A stretch of 64,000 nt of DNA from Kitasatospora xanthocidica (GCF_014656195.1 NZ_BNBY01000004.1:1-64000); one strand, 5' to 3'; positions 1 to 7,544 are shown, counted from the stretch's first letter. Numbers and translations: made by a program. The notes: generated by a model not told the origin, from the sequence alone.

Positions 1-282
1 AACTGGGGCGAGACCACCATCCTGCGCTCGCTCGACGAGGTCGCCGCACTGAAGGAGACCGAAGGCGGCCCGATCATCGTCCACGGCAGCGCCGCCCTCA
101 ACCAGGCCCTCTCCGACGCCGGCCTGGTCGACCGCTACCACCTGCTCGTCTTCCCCCTGCTCCTCGGCGCCGGCAAGCGACTCTTCAGCACCACGGACAA
201 GGACGCCCAGAAGCTGAAGCTGGTCGAGCACGAGGTCTACAGCAACGGCCTGCAGAAGCAGGTCCTCGACGTCCTCCGCTGA
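1..282 (+). CDS. Dihydrofolate-reductase/RibD C-terminal family protein, 3' part only
   Basis: Frame 1 is open from the first base and gives 93 residues before a TGA at 280-282; the start lies left of the window. The visible part contains GGPIIVHGSAALNQALSDAGLVD followed by DRYHLLVFPLLLGAGKRLF, the two strands and NADPH-side loop typical of the RibD C-terminal/DHFR-like fold found in many one-domain actinobacterial proteins (established family knowledge). Such proteins are presumed NADPH-dependent reductases but substrates are mostly unknown. The nearest gene is convergent on the minus strand 33 bp away. Family call is fairly sure, substrate unknown. Confidence 0.85.
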   Translation, partial: NWGETTILRSLDEVAALKETEGGPIIVHGSAALNQALSDAGLVDRYHLLVFPLLLGAGKRLFSTTDKDAQKLKLVEHEVYSNGLQKQVLDVLR

Positions 283-315
283 ATGCGCCTGTCCCGCAGA
301 TTGCTTGACCGATCG

Positions 316-1296
316 TCAGCCCTCCTGCGGGAGACGCCAGATGTGCACCTCGGTGCCCGGCTGCCGCTCCGAGAACAGGCCCGACGGGGAGGCCCGCGCG
401 AGCAGACCGCGCAGGTCCGCCTCGAAGGCCGGACGGCGGCCGGCGAAGAGGTGCGGGGCCGAGAAGGAGAGCGAGAACACGCCCGCGACCGCGTCGTCGG
501 CCGTACGCTCCAACGGCTGCCCGCCCGGTACGACGATCCGCTGCGGGCCGGTGAATCCCGCCCGGGCGAGGACGGCGGCCTCACCGCCCGGCGTGCCGTA
601 CGGCAGCAGGCTCTGGCCGGCCCGGCGGACCGGGCCGAGGTAGCGCCGGACCAGCTCGCCGATCTCGGCGAACGGCACGGACGGGTGCGGCAGAACCGCG
701 CCGGGGCCCGGATTCCGGTCCGGCTTCAGGTCCGACGCCGGCTTCAGGTCCGGCGCCGGCTTCAGGTCCGGCGCCGGCTTCAGGTCCGGATCCGGTTTCA
801 GGTCCGGCGCCGGCTTCAGGTCCGGGTCCGGCTTCCGGTCCGAATCCGAGGCTGGGTCCGGCTTCAGGTCCGAGACGTGCACCAGCGCGCCGCCGGGGCG
901 CAGCATCCGCCGTACGGTCGCCGCCACCAGGTCGCGGTCCATCCAGTGGAAGGACTGGCCGAAGGTCACCACCGTGAAGGTGCCGAGGCCCAGCGGCAGT
1001 TCCTCGGCCCGGGCCCGAACCCAGGTGACCCTGGGTTCCCCAGCGCCCGCCCGCCGTGCCTCGGCGATCATCCCGGCGTCCGGGTCCAGCCCCACGACCT
1101 CGCCGAACAGGTGGGCCAGTCCCAGTGCCAGCGTCCCCGGCCCGCACCCCACGTCGAGCAGCCGGCCGTGCCCGTCCGGCGAGAGTGCGTCGGCCAGCGC
1201 CTCCGCCAGCCCGGGGGCGTACGGGAGCCTGCCGCGCGTGTAGTGGGCGGCCGTTCCGGCGAACAGCGTCTCGTCCCAGGTCCAGCCGTCGGCCAT
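316..1296 (-). CDS. Class I SAM-dependent methyltransferase with a repeat-expanded insert
   Basis: 326 residues. The N-terminal half has the SAM-binding motif LLDVGCGPGTLALGLA (about residues 45-60), then GLDPDAGMI and the post-motif VVTFGQSFHWMDRD, as in Methyltransf_11-type enzymes. After LRPGGALVHVSD the chain enters a low-complexity stretch of hexapeptides of the form DLKPxP, encoded by an 18-bp tandem repeat, and then resumes a normal C-terminal part ending HIWRLPQEG. The insert sits where related enzymes usually have a short loop, so it may be a surface linker or an expansion artefact. Substrate not predictable. Divergent from the DinB-like gene across a 114-bp gap that must hold both promoters. 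Confidence 0.9.
   Translation of the reverse strand: MADGWTWDETLFAGTAAHYTRGRLPYAPGLAEALADALSPDGHGRLLDVGCGPGTLALGLAHLFGEVVGLDPDAGMIAEARRAGAGEPRVTWVRARAEELPLGLGTFTVVTFGQSFHWMDRDLVAATVRRMLRPGGALVHVSDLKPDPASDSDRKPDPDLKPAPDLKPDPDLKPAPDLKPAPDLKPASDLKPDRNPGPGAVLPHPSVPFAEIGELVRRYLGPVRRAGQSLLPYGTPGGEAAVLARAGFTGPQRIVVPGGQPLERTADDAVAGVFSLSFSAPHLFAGRRPAFEADLRGLLARASPSGLFSERQPGTEVHIWRLPQEG
719..842 (+). repeat. 18-bp tandem repeat inside the methyltransferase gene
   Basis: The core TTCAGGTCCG recurs at 725, 743, 761, 779, 797 and 815, exactly every 18 bp, with a degenerate copy at 833 and a last one at 863. Because the unit is a multiple of three it stays in frame and encodes DLKPDP/DLKPAP hexapeptides on the minus strand. 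Copy number is likely to vary between strains. Confidence 0.95.
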
Positions 1297-1410
1297 GTCA
1301 GCCCCTCCGCTGCGGTGACCAGGTCAACCTCCTTGATCATGGCACGGGTTGGCGACCGGCCGGCGCCGGAAATCGATGGACAGGCCTGCCGTGATCAACA
1401 GACTGATCCC

Positions 1411-2001
1411 ATGACTGCGACGGATGACAAGACCGATCTTCGGGTCTACCTCCAGGACGCCCGCGACGTCCTGCTGTGGAAGCTCGAAGGCCTCTCCGAA
1501 TACGACCTGCGCCGCCCGCTCACCCCCACCGGGACCAACCTGCTCGGACTGGTCAAGCACCTCACCGGGGCCGAGGCGCTGTACTTCGGCGACACCTTCG
1601 GACGGCCCTTCCCCGAGCCGACCCCCCTGTGGTTCCTCGGCGACACCGAGCCGAACGGCGACCTGTGGGCGCGGGCCGACGAGAGCACCGAGGAGATCGT
1701 CGGACGCTACCGGCGCGTCTGGGCCCACTCGGACGCCACCATCGAGGCCCTGCCGCTGGACGCGACCGGCCGGCTCCCGTTCGGCGACCGCCCCGAGCAG
1801 ACCCTGCACCGGGTACTCGTCCACATGATCGCCGAGAGCCACCGGCACGCCGGCCACGCCGACCTGGTCCGCGAGCTCGTGGACGGCGCCACCGGCCAGC
1901 GCCCCGACGGCGTCAACACCGCCGAGGGCGACGCGGACTGCTGGAAGGCCCACCACGACCGCGTGGAACAGGCGGCCCGGAAGGCCGGCGGGCTCGCCTG
2001 A
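1411..2001 (+). CDS. DinB-like (DUF664, mini-circle protein family) protein
   Basis: 196 residues from the ATG at 1411; the longer upstream extension reads through the methyltransferase on the other strand and is rejected. It has the helical-bundle signature of the DinB/YfiT superfamily: LVKHLTGAEALYFGD early (first metal-ligand His in KHLTG) and AESHRHAGHADLVREL near residues 140-155 supplying the other histidines. Members are putative metal-dependent transferases, in some actinobacteria linked to mycothiol-type thiol chemistry; the substrate of this one is unknown. Stands alone, with 20-bp repeats covering its stop codon. Confidence 0.88.
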   Translation: MTATDDKTDLRVYLQDARDVLLWKLEGLSEYDLRRPLTPTGTNLLGLVKHLTGAEALYFGDTFGRPFPEPTPLWFLGDTEPNGDLWARADESTEEIVGRYRRVWAHSDATIEALPLDATGRLPFGDRPEQTLHRVLVHMIAESHRHAGHADLVRELVDGATGQRPDGVNTAEGDADCWKAHHDRVEQAARKAGGLA

Positions 2002-2037
2002 CCCCTCGCGGGCTCGCCCGGGCCCCTCGGGCTCGCC
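1989..2037 (+). repeat. About 20-bp imperfect tandem repeat over the stop codon of the DinB-like gene
   Basis: GGGCTCGCC occurs at 1990, 2010 and 2029. The first copy holds the last codons (Gly-Leu-Ala) and TGA of the gene; the next two copies follow directly with the stop mutated to CCG. One of a series of stop-codon-associated duplications in this window. Confidence 0.85.
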
Positions 2038-2079
2038 CGGCCCCCCGGGGTTGTCCCTCCGGCCGGATACCTTGCCCGG

Positions 2080-2616
2080 ATGGACCGAATGGACCGGATG
2101 GAGTGGATGGACCTGCTGGAGTGGATCGATTCCGAGGGCGGGCCGCTGGTGCTCGTCCCCGGGACGGCGCTGGCCGCCTGGACCGGCTGCGCGGGCGCGG
2201 ACTACGACCGGGCCTGCCGGGTCGACGGCTTCACCGGGCCGCTGGACGTCGGCGGGGCCCAGGCACTGGTCCTGGGCGAGGAGCCGATGTCGACCGCCTA
2301 CCTGCCCGAACAGGGCCTGCTGCTGCGGTGGATGGCGGCGGAATCGGAGGAGGCGGTCCTCGCCGCCGTACCGCAGGCGCTTCGACTCGCCTCCTGGGAG
2401 CCGGAGTCGGCCTGGGAGGTACCGGACGGGCCGGTGTACCTGTTCGACGCCGGGTGGACGGGCGAGGAGTCCGCCGCCGAACACCGGCTCCGCCTCGACC
2501 TGCCCACCGGCCGCCACCGCGTCCGCGCCGCCCACGTGGAACCGGACGAGGAGACCATGCTCGTCCTCGTCCGGCTGGAGGCGGCGGACGAGGACCCCGG
2601 CCGGCGGGAGGCGTGA
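2080..2616 (+). CDS. Imm21-family immunity protein
   Basis: 178 residues. The sequence WIDSEGGPLVLVPGTALAAW near the N-terminus, YDRACRVDGF, ALVLGEEPMSTAYLP and MAAESEEAVLAAVP match the conserved order of Imm21 proteins, which are predicted immunity factors of bacterial polymorphic toxin systems (family knowledge recalled, not searched). No toxin gene adjoins. A -10-like TACCTT lies at 2068-2073, six nt before the ATG, so the message may be leaderless. The start MDRMDRMEWM contains four in-frame Met codons in a short ATGGACCG repeat, so the exact start is uncertain by up to nine codons. Confidence 0.75.
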   Translation: MDRMDRMEWMDLLEWIDSEGGPLVLVPGTALAAWTGCAGADYDRACRVDGFTGPLDVGGAQALVLGEEPMSTAYLPEQGLLLRWMAAESEEAVLAAVPQALRLASWEPESAWEVPDGPVYLFDAGWTGEESAAEHRLRLDLPTGRHRVRAAHVEPDEETMLVLVRLEAADEDPGRREA

Positions 2617-2859
2617 GGAGGGGAGGCGGGCCGCGCCCCCGGACGTCGACCGCGGCCTCCACGAAACGACGGGTCCCGCCGGGGCTCCGGTTCGCCCATG
2701 GCCTGCCGCAGGGCGATGACGTCCTGGCGGCCTCCTCGGCCACCGGGTAGCCCTCGTGCTCCGGCCACCGCAGGATCGCGGTGTTCCCGGCCCCAGCCTC
2801 GGTCCCGGACTCCGGTCCCGGGGTCCCGATCAGCAGGTAACGCCTCGCCCCCTCCCCCT

Positions 2860-2891
2860 GGGCTGCCGGGCTGCCGGGCTGCCGGGCTGCC
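2860..2891 (+). repeat. Four copies of an 8-bp tandem repeat before the zinc-ribbon gene
   Basis: GGGCTGCC is repeated at 2860, 2868, 2876 and 2884 without interruption, just upstream of the TAGGGT (-10-like) element at 2896-2901. Placed in the -35 region, so copy number could change promoter geometry. The rest of 2617-2908 shows no convincing gene on either strand. Confidence 0.9.
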
Positions 2892-2908
2892 GCCGTAGGG
2901 TGTCGGGC

Positions 2909-3844
2909 ATGACCGGTACGGAGCAGGGCGTGCGGATGGCCGTCCGGTGCTGGGACTGCGGGGGCAGCACCGTTCGGAGCGCCGGGCAGTTCCTGGTGGA
3001 CGGGCGGGAGTTGTGGTGGGACGCCGAACGCTGCTGCCCGCAGTGTGGCGTCCACCTGTGCGAGCAGTTCGGGCCGGGCCCGGTGCCGCAGGACGTCCGC
3101 GAGGCGCTGCTGACCGCCCACGGGCCGGCCCGGCTCCGGCTCACCGGTCCGCCCGCCTCCCCCGTTGCGGCGCTGCGGGCGATCCGGGAGGGTTCGGAGG
3201 CCTCGCTGTCGCGGGCCCGTGAACTCCTCGCCGAGCTGACCGGCTTCGGGCTGAGCGGGACGGCCGTCGAGATGGCGTACTGGCGGGCGCGGCTGGCCGA
3301 ACGGGGCGTCACGGCGGAGGTGACGGTCGGCTTCGGCCGGGCGTACCGGTACGTGGGGCCGCCGGAGCTGCGGGAAGCCGGCGGACCGGCCGGCCCACCC
3401 GTGCGGACGGCTGACGAGTTCGCCGCCTGGGCGGACGCCCGGACCGCGGAGGAGCTGACCGAACCGTTCACCTTCGTGATCGACCTCGGCGGCGCGCTGC
3501 GGCTCGCCCCGCGCCGCAGCGAGCACGTGGCGTGCGCGGGCGGGGAGCCGGTGCTGAGCGCCGGGGAGGTCGGGTTCCGGCGGTCGGGCGGCGGCTGGGA
3601 GGTCGAGACGGTCAGCAACCACTCCACCGGCTACTGCCCCGAGCCCACCTCCTGGCCCGCCGTGACCGCCGCCCTCACCCGCCTCGGCCTGCCGCACCCC
3701 GGTGCCTTCACCTACGCGGCGGTCTTCCGCCGCTGCCCCGGGTGCGGCACGACCAACCTGGTCCGCGAGGAGCACTACGTCTGCGCGTCCTGCGACGCCG
3801 ACGTGCCCGCACGCTGGAACGTCGACCCGACGGCGGAGGTGTAG
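2909..3844 (+). CDS. Conserved protein with N- and C-terminal zinc ribbons
   Basis: 311 residues. Cysteine pairs CWDC and CCPQC (residues about 14-46) form a first zinc ribbon; a second, CPGC with CASC, lies within the last 40 residues. Between them, AALRAIREGSEASLSRARELL followed by WRARLAERGVTAEV resembles the helix-helix-strand pattern of the ribosomal L7/L12 C-terminal domain (inference from pattern). The C-terminal half contains the phrase VSNHSTGYCPEP, as does a conserved hypothetical family I recall from diverse bacteria with no assigned role. A -10-like TAGGGT at 2896-2901 stands seven nt before the ATG (leaderless-type). Lies between two immunity-type genes, same strand, so a third immunity factor or accessory is possible. 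Confidence 0.8.
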   Translation: MTGTEQGVRMAVRCWDCGGSTVRSAGQFLVDGRELWWDAERCCPQCGVHLCEQFGPGPVPQDVREALLTAHGPARLRLTGPPASPVAALRAIREGSEASLSRARELLAELTGFGLSGTAVEMAYWRARLAERGVTAEVTVGFGRAYRYVGPPELREAGGPAGPPVRTADEFAAWADARTAEELTEPFTFVIDLGGALRLAPRRSEHVACAGGEPVLSAGEVGFRRSGGGWEVETVSNHSTGYCPEPTSWPAVTAALTRLGLPHPGAFTYAAVFRRCPGCGTTNLVREEHYVCASCDADVPARWNVDPTAEV

Positions 3845-3885
3845 GCGCCCCGCGGCTGAGGTGCGGCGGCCCGACGGCGGAGGCG
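3826..3885 (+). repeat. Direct repeat of the last codons of the zinc-ribbon gene
   Basis: A 16-bp sequence starting CCCGACGGCGGAGG at 3826-3841, coding the final Pro-Thr-Ala-Glu-Val, recurs at 3870-3885 with 15 of 16 identities, 44 bp downstream and beyond the TAG stop. Confidence 0.85.
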
Positions 3886-4054
3886 CGGCGGTGCCGGTAC
3901 GGGGCGGCCCGGCGAACCCCTCCGTGGCGAAACCGCCCCGCCGCCCCCAAGGCCGACGCTGCCCCGGACCGGAAACCCGCACGGCGATGTCCGGCCGGGC
4001 CGCTAGGGTCTGGGGGTCAGGGCCGGGGAAAGGTGGGGGGAAGGGTGGGGATAC

Positions 4055-5191
4055 GTGGGGTGTGAGCAGGTGGCGGGTTCGCCGGGCGGGGTGGTGCACG
4101 CGGGGAGCCGGGAGTTCCTGGCGGGCGGAGGTCTGCCGGCCGCGGGGGCGTTCCTGGAGTTCGGGGCGGTACGGCCGTTCCCGGCGGACGCGGAGCGGCT
4201 GTTCGTCCTCGGGGAGACGGACTACTGCACGCCGTTCGCGGCCGTCGGCAACCTGGTACTGCTGGACGGCGTGACCGGCGAGGTGTTCCTGGACAACGGC
4301 GGCCCGCGGCGGGATCCGCTGGCCTCCGACCTGACCGCGCTGGCCGGGCTGGTGCGGGAGGTCGAGGCGGTCGCCGAGGCCGCCCGACGGCCGGAGGCCC
4401 TGGACGGGAGGCGCGGCCCGGCGGTGGTGGCCGAGGTCATGGCCCGGGCCGAGCGGCGGATGCGGGAGGTCGACCCGGCCCTGTTCGCGGGCGACGCCAC
4501 GCCACCCGCGCACTGGGACACCGCGCTGCTGGTCCACGCGCTGGGCTGGGGCGCGCTGCCGGGCGGTCCGGACGGGCCCGCGTACGAGGTCGGCCCCGAG
4601 CTGGTGGCGGAACTCGCCGCGCTGACCGACGAGGCCGACGGCCCCGGCCAGGTGCACCGCTTCCGGCGCGAGCACCTGCCCGCCGCCCTGGTGCACGAGC
4701 CGACCAGGCGGCTGCTGACCGAGGTCGGGCTGCCGCTGGGCGGGGCGATGTTCGGGGTGTGCGAGGAGCCGCTGGTCACCATGGGCGAGGCGTACCCGGA
4801 GTACTTCGACGGCGAGGAGGAACGCCCGTACCAGCGGGACTTCATCGCCCTCGGCGACTGGCCGACGGACCTCACCATCGCCCTGGACGGCGCCACCGGC
4901 CGGCTGGAGCTGCCGGACTGGTACGACGACGGCCAGCCCGAGGCCTACCTGAACCGCGACCTGTCCGCCCTGCTCTACGCCCTGTGGACGTACGAGCGGC
5001 TGCGCGCCGAGTGGGAACGCTGGGACTACGGCCGGAGCCACGACACCTGGGCGGTGTTCGACCCGCAGTCGCTGCTGAGCACCGTGGTGGACCGGCTGGT
5101 GGAGGCCGTCGACCCGGAGGCCTTCGGCTCGCCCGGCTGCTCCTGGCGGCTGCTCGCCGAGGACGGGCACATGGGCGGCATGCTGGGGTGA
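4055..5191 (+). CDS. SUKH-4 family immunity protein, probably duplicated
   Basis: 378 residues from a GTG at 4055, preceded by a purine-rich AAGGTGGGGGGAAGG site. Residues about 18-110 (REFLAGGGLPAAGAFLEF, FVLGETDYC, GNLVLLDG, GEVFLDNGG) show the SUKH-4 pattern; a second, weaker copy of the same order appears at about 208-330 (RRLLTEVGLPLGGAMFGV, YQRDFIALGDW, IALDGATGRLELPDWYDD). SUKH proteins are predicted or shown immunity factors against diverse polymorphic toxins. Together with Imm21 1.4 kb upstream this looks like a small orphan immunity cluster. The GTG at 4070 is an alternative start. No nuclease or toxin domain seen nearby. Confidence 0.8.
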   Translation: MGCEQVAGSPGGVVHAGSREFLAGGGLPAAGAFLEFGAVRPFPADAERLFVLGETDYCTPFAAVGNLVLLDGVTGEVFLDNGGPRRDPLASDLTALAGLVREVEAVAEAARRPEALDGRRGPAVVAEVMARAERRMREVDPALFAGDATPPAHWDTALLVHALGWGALPGGPDGPAYEVGPELVAELAALTDEADGPGQVHRFRREHLPAALVHEPTRRLLTEVGLPLGGAMFGVCEEPLVTMGEAYPEYFDGEEERPYQRDFIALGDWPTDLTIALDGATGRLELPDWYDDGQPEAYLNRDLSALLYALWTYERLRAEWERWDYGRSHDTWAVFDPQSLLSTVVDRLVEAVDPEAFGSPGCSWRLLAEDGHMGGMLG

Positions 5192-5200
5192 CGCCGCGGC

Positions 5201-5226
5201 CGTCGGGGGAACCCGTCGGGGGAACC
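5201..5226 (+). repeat. 13-bp tandem duplication after the SUKH-4 gene
   Basis: CGTCGGGGGAACC is present twice in direct succession, nine bp after the stop codon, and decays into further GTCGGGG copies up to about 5285. Confidence 0.85.
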
Positions 5227-5371
5227 CGTCGGGGAGCCGTCGAGGGCCTGCCGAGGATTTGTCGGGGGCTTGTCGGGGGCCTGTCTGGACGGCAGCTGAG
5301 GGGCAGTCGGGAGCGGAGCGGGCCAGGCGTAGGCTGGGTCGGTTTCGATCATCCGAAAGGACCCCAGCGGG

Positions 5372-6397
5372 ATGCACAGTGACACGGGGAACGCCTACCG
5401 CGCATTCGCGGAGCGGGAGGCCCGCGGCAACTCGGCGATCTACCAGGACCTCGCCGAGCACGTCGCCGGGGACGCGCGGTTGTGCGCGCTGCTGGACGGG
5501 CTGCCGGCCCCGAAGCGGCAGCCGAACCTGCTGTTCGGCGCCGTCCGCCACCTGGGCGGACCGGTCACGGAGGGCTGGCCTGCCTTCCGGGACTGGGTGA
5601 CCGCCCACTGGGACGGGACCTCGGCGACCATGCTGGAACGCCTGACGCAGACCAACGAGTCGGGCCGCTGCGCCACCCTGCTGCCGCTGCTGGCCACGCT
5701 GCCGCAGCCGCTCGCGCTGATCGAGGTGGGGGCCTCGGCCGGGCTCTGCCTGTACCCGGACCGGTACCGCTACCGGTATCTGCGCGCGGACGGCGGTGGC
5801 GACGGCAACGGCGGTGGCGACACCACGGTGGCAGAGTTCGGCGCGGCGGAGAGCCCGGTGACGCTGGACTGCACGGTGAGCGGCCCGGCGCCGATCACCC
5901 CGGCCCTGCGGGAGCGGCTGCCGGAGGTGGTCTGGCGGGCGGGGATCGACCTCAACCCGCTGGACGTCCGGTCCGAGGACGACATCCGCTGGCTGGAGTC
6001 GCTGGTCTGGCCGGAGCAGACCCACCGTCTGGACCGGCTGCGCGGCGCCGTCCGGGTCGCCCGGGCCGAACCGCCGCTGCTTGTGCGCGGCGATCTCAAC
6101 GCCACGGTACGGGAGTTGGTGGCGCGGGTGCCGGCCGGGGCGACTCCGGTGGTGTTCCACAGCGCCGTCCTCGCCTACCTGTCACCGGCGGCCCGCGAGG
6201 AGTTCGCGGCGACCGTGCGCCAGCTGCCCGGGCACTGGATCTCCAACGAGGCGGTCTCCGTCCTGCCGGCCGTGGCCCGTCGGCTGCCCCGCCCGGCCCC
6301 GACCGGATCCGGGCTGTTCGCGCTCGCCCTGGACGAGCGGCCGGTGGCCTTCACCGGGCCGCACGGGCAGTCCCTGGACTGGTTCGACGAGGCGTAG
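5372..6397 (+). CDS. DUF2332 domain-containing protein
   Basis: 341 residues; the ATG at 5372 follows GAAAGGA. The whole length matches DUF2332: an N-terminal FAEREARGNSAIYQDLAEHVAGD, NLLFGAVRHL, then LIEVGASAGLCLYPDRYRYRY and a C-terminal VVFHSAVLAYLSPAAREEF. The GASAGL segment resembles a Rossmann SAM-binding loop, so a methyltransferase-like fold is possible, but no function is established. A glycine-rich insert (GGGDGNGGGD) interrupts after residue 130. A -10-like TAGGCT sits about 35 nt upstream. Confidence 0.9.
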   Translation: MHSDTGNAYRAFAEREARGNSAIYQDLAEHVAGDARLCALLDGLPAPKRQPNLLFGAVRHLGGPVTEGWPAFRDWVTAHWDGTSATMLERLTQTNESGRCATLLPLLATLPQPLALIEVGASAGLCLYPDRYRYRYLRADGGGDGNGGGDTTVAEFGAAESPVTLDCTVSGPAPITPALRERLPEVVWRAGIDLNPLDVRSEDDIRWLESLVWPEQTHRLDRLRGAVRVARAEPPLLVRGDLNATVRELVARVPAGATPVVFHSAVLAYLSPAAREEFAATVRQLPGHWISNEAVSVLPAVARRLPRPAPTGSGLFALALDERPVAFTGPHGQSLDWFDEA

Positions 6398-6433
6398 CCG
6401 GACGGGCGCAGCCGGACGGGCGCAGCCGGACCG
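6392..6433 (+). repeat. 14-bp tandem repeat (three copies) beginning in the DUF2332 stop codon
   Basis: GCGTAGCCGGACGG, GCGCAGCCGGACGG and GCGCAGCCGGACCG follow without gap. The first carries the TAG stop at 6395-6397; the others have CAG at that position. Confidence 0.92.
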
Positions 6434-6472
6434 GCGGCTCGCGTCCGGCTGCGGGGCCCTTGGAGTCCGGGC

Positions 6473-6503
6473 TTGAAGCTGCCGCAGCGGCAGCTTCTAC
6501 GGT
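6473..6503 (+). promoter_or_regulatory. MerR-type promoter/operator of the TipAS-like regulator gene
   Basis: A -35-like TTGAAG (6473-6478) and a -10-like TACGGT (6498-6503) are 19 bp apart, the over-long spacer diagnostic of MerR-activated promoters. The spacer is filled by a perfect palindrome, arms GAAGCTGCCGC (6475-6485) and GCGGCAGCTTC (6487-6497) around one base. It lies 70 bp before the regulator's ATG, so the gene most likely autoregulates. Confidence 0.85.
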
Positions 6504-6572
6504 CGTGACCAGGGCCGGAGGAACCGGCCCCGGTCACGACGAACGTGGGGACCCGGAACGAGGGAGGCAGCC

Positions 6573-7331
6573 ATGGACTGGCCGATTGCGGAGGTCGCCC
6601 GGATGTCCGGGGTGACCGCCCGGACGCTGCGGCACTACGACGAGATCGGACTGCTGCCACCGGCCCGGATCGGCTCCAACGGCCACCGCTACTACGAGGA
6701 GCGGCAGTTGCTGCAGCTGCAGCAGATCCTCGTGCTGCGGGCGCTGGGCGTGGGGCTGACCGAGATCGCCCGGATCCTGGGCGAGCAGGTGGACGAGCTG
6801 GACGCCCTGCGGGGCCACCACCGGCAGCTGGTCGCCGAGCGCGACCGGCTGGACGCCCTGGCCGCCACCGTTTCCCGCACGATCGCCGACCTGGAACGCT
6901 CCCGGAAGGACGGCACACCCATGACCATCAACCGACCCGAGAACCTGTTCGAGGGCATCCAGCCCGCCGACGTCGACGCGAGCCTGCGCGACTTCCCCGA
7001 GCACGCCGAGGCGGCCCGGCGCGCGAGCGCCGCGATGAGCCCGGAGGAGGTCGAGGCCGGGCAGCGCGAGCGGACCGCGCGCATGATCCGCCTGGCCGAG
7101 CAGATGGCGGCCGGCCACCCGGCCGACGCCGAGCCCGTGCAGACCATGATCGACGAGGAGTACCGGCTGCTCGGTGCGGTCCGATCCGTCCCGACGGAGG
7201 AGTACCTCGCGATCGCCCGCTCCTGCACCGAGCACGAGCAGTGGAGCGCCGCGTACGAGGCCATCGCCCCGGGCCTGGCCGCGTACCAGCGCGCCGCCAT
7301 GGAGGCGTACGCGGCGGCACGGCTGGCCTGA
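6573..7331 (+). CDS. MerR-family regulator with TipAS ligand-binding domain
   Basis: 252 residues. The N-terminus carries the winged HTH of MerR proteins (IAEVARMSGVTARTLRHYDEIGLLPPARIGSNGHRYY, residues 5-41), a coiled-coil dimer helix to about 110, then a TipAS-type domain (from about residue 117) ending EQWSAAYEAIAPGLAAYQRAAMEAY, the all-alpha fold that binds thiopeptide antibiotics in TipA. An internal ATG at 6921 (Met117) follows GGAAGGA at 6904-6910, so a short ligand-binding-only form like TipAS could also be made. Expected to activate its own promoter at 6473-6503 on binding a peptide-like ligand. Ligand unknown. Confidence 0.92.
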   Translation: MDWPIAEVARMSGVTARTLRHYDEIGLLPPARIGSNGHRYYEERQLLQLQQILVLRALGVGLTEIARILGEQVDELDALRGHHRQLVAERDRLDALAATVSRTIADLERSRKDGTPMTINRPENLFEGIQPADVDASLRDFPEHAEAARRASAAMSPEEVEAGQRERTARMIRLAEQMAAGHPADAEPVQTMIDEEYRLLGAVRSVPTEEYLAIARSCTEHEQWSAAYEAIAPGLAAYQRAAMEAYAAARLA

Positions 7332-7366
7332 CGGTCCGATGGCCTGACGGTCTGACGGTCTGACGG
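7325..7366 (+). repeat. TGACGGTC repeats at the stop codon of the TipAS-like gene
   Basis: TGACGGTC occurs at 7329 (containing the TGA stop), 7345, 7353 and, as TGACGGCC, 7361. The longer GGCCTGACGGTC is duplicated at 7325 and 7341. Confidence 0.85.
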
Positions 7367-7400
7367 CCGCCCGGGGCCCCTGGTCGGGGTTCTCCGGAAC

Positions 7401-7429
7401 GGGCCGCTCCTGCGGGGGAAGAGCGGCCC
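7401..7429 (+). terminator. Probable terminator hairpin after the TipAS-like gene
   Basis: Perfect 9-bp stem GGGCCGCTC (7401-7409) and GAGCGGCCC (7421-7429) with an 11-nt loop, 70 bp past the stop. No U-tract, as usual in high-GC actinomycetes. Confidence 0.6.
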
Positions 7430-7473
7430 TCGGCCACCGGCCGACCGACGGCCGGCTCGCCCTCGCCGTCACC

Positions 7474-7507
7474 GCACCCGCACCCGCACCCGCACCCGCA
7501 CCCGCAC
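7474..7507 (+). repeat. GCACCC hexamer microsatellite
   Basis: About five and a half tandem copies of GCACCC in the gap between the convergent TipAS-like and ABC permease genes. No coding frame uses it. Confidence 0.95.
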
Positions 7508-7511
7508 CACC

Positions 7512-7544
7512 TCACTCTGTCCGCAGGGCCGTCACTCGGTCACC
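7512..7544 (-). pseudogene. Relic copy of an FtsX-permease C-terminus
   Basis: Read on the minus strand this stretch spells GDRVTALRTE and a TGA. The adjoining permease ends RTVTALRTE with its own TGA at 7574-7576. Over VTALRTE plus stop there are 20 of 24 identical bases and every difference is synonymous, so it looks like the tail of a second permease gene that has been deleted, or a diverged duplication. It has no body: upstream sequence is simple CGCTGCCGTCACT repeats leading into the intact gene. Confidence 0.55.

Noticed and set aside
2617-2900. Minus-strand fragment reading ILRWPEHEGYPVAEEAARTS
   Set aside because: Only a short stretch looks protein-like, no start or family match; not enough to call a gene or pseudogene.
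2231-6160. A 1309-codon open frame on the minus strand
   Set aside because: It runs antisense to Imm21, zinc-ribbon, SUKH-4 and DUF2332 genes, has Pro/Arg/Gly-rich composition and no domain; typical GC-driven shadow frame.
7474-7507. Hexamer repeat as regulatory element
   Set aside because: Plain microsatellite between convergent genes, no promoter on either side.
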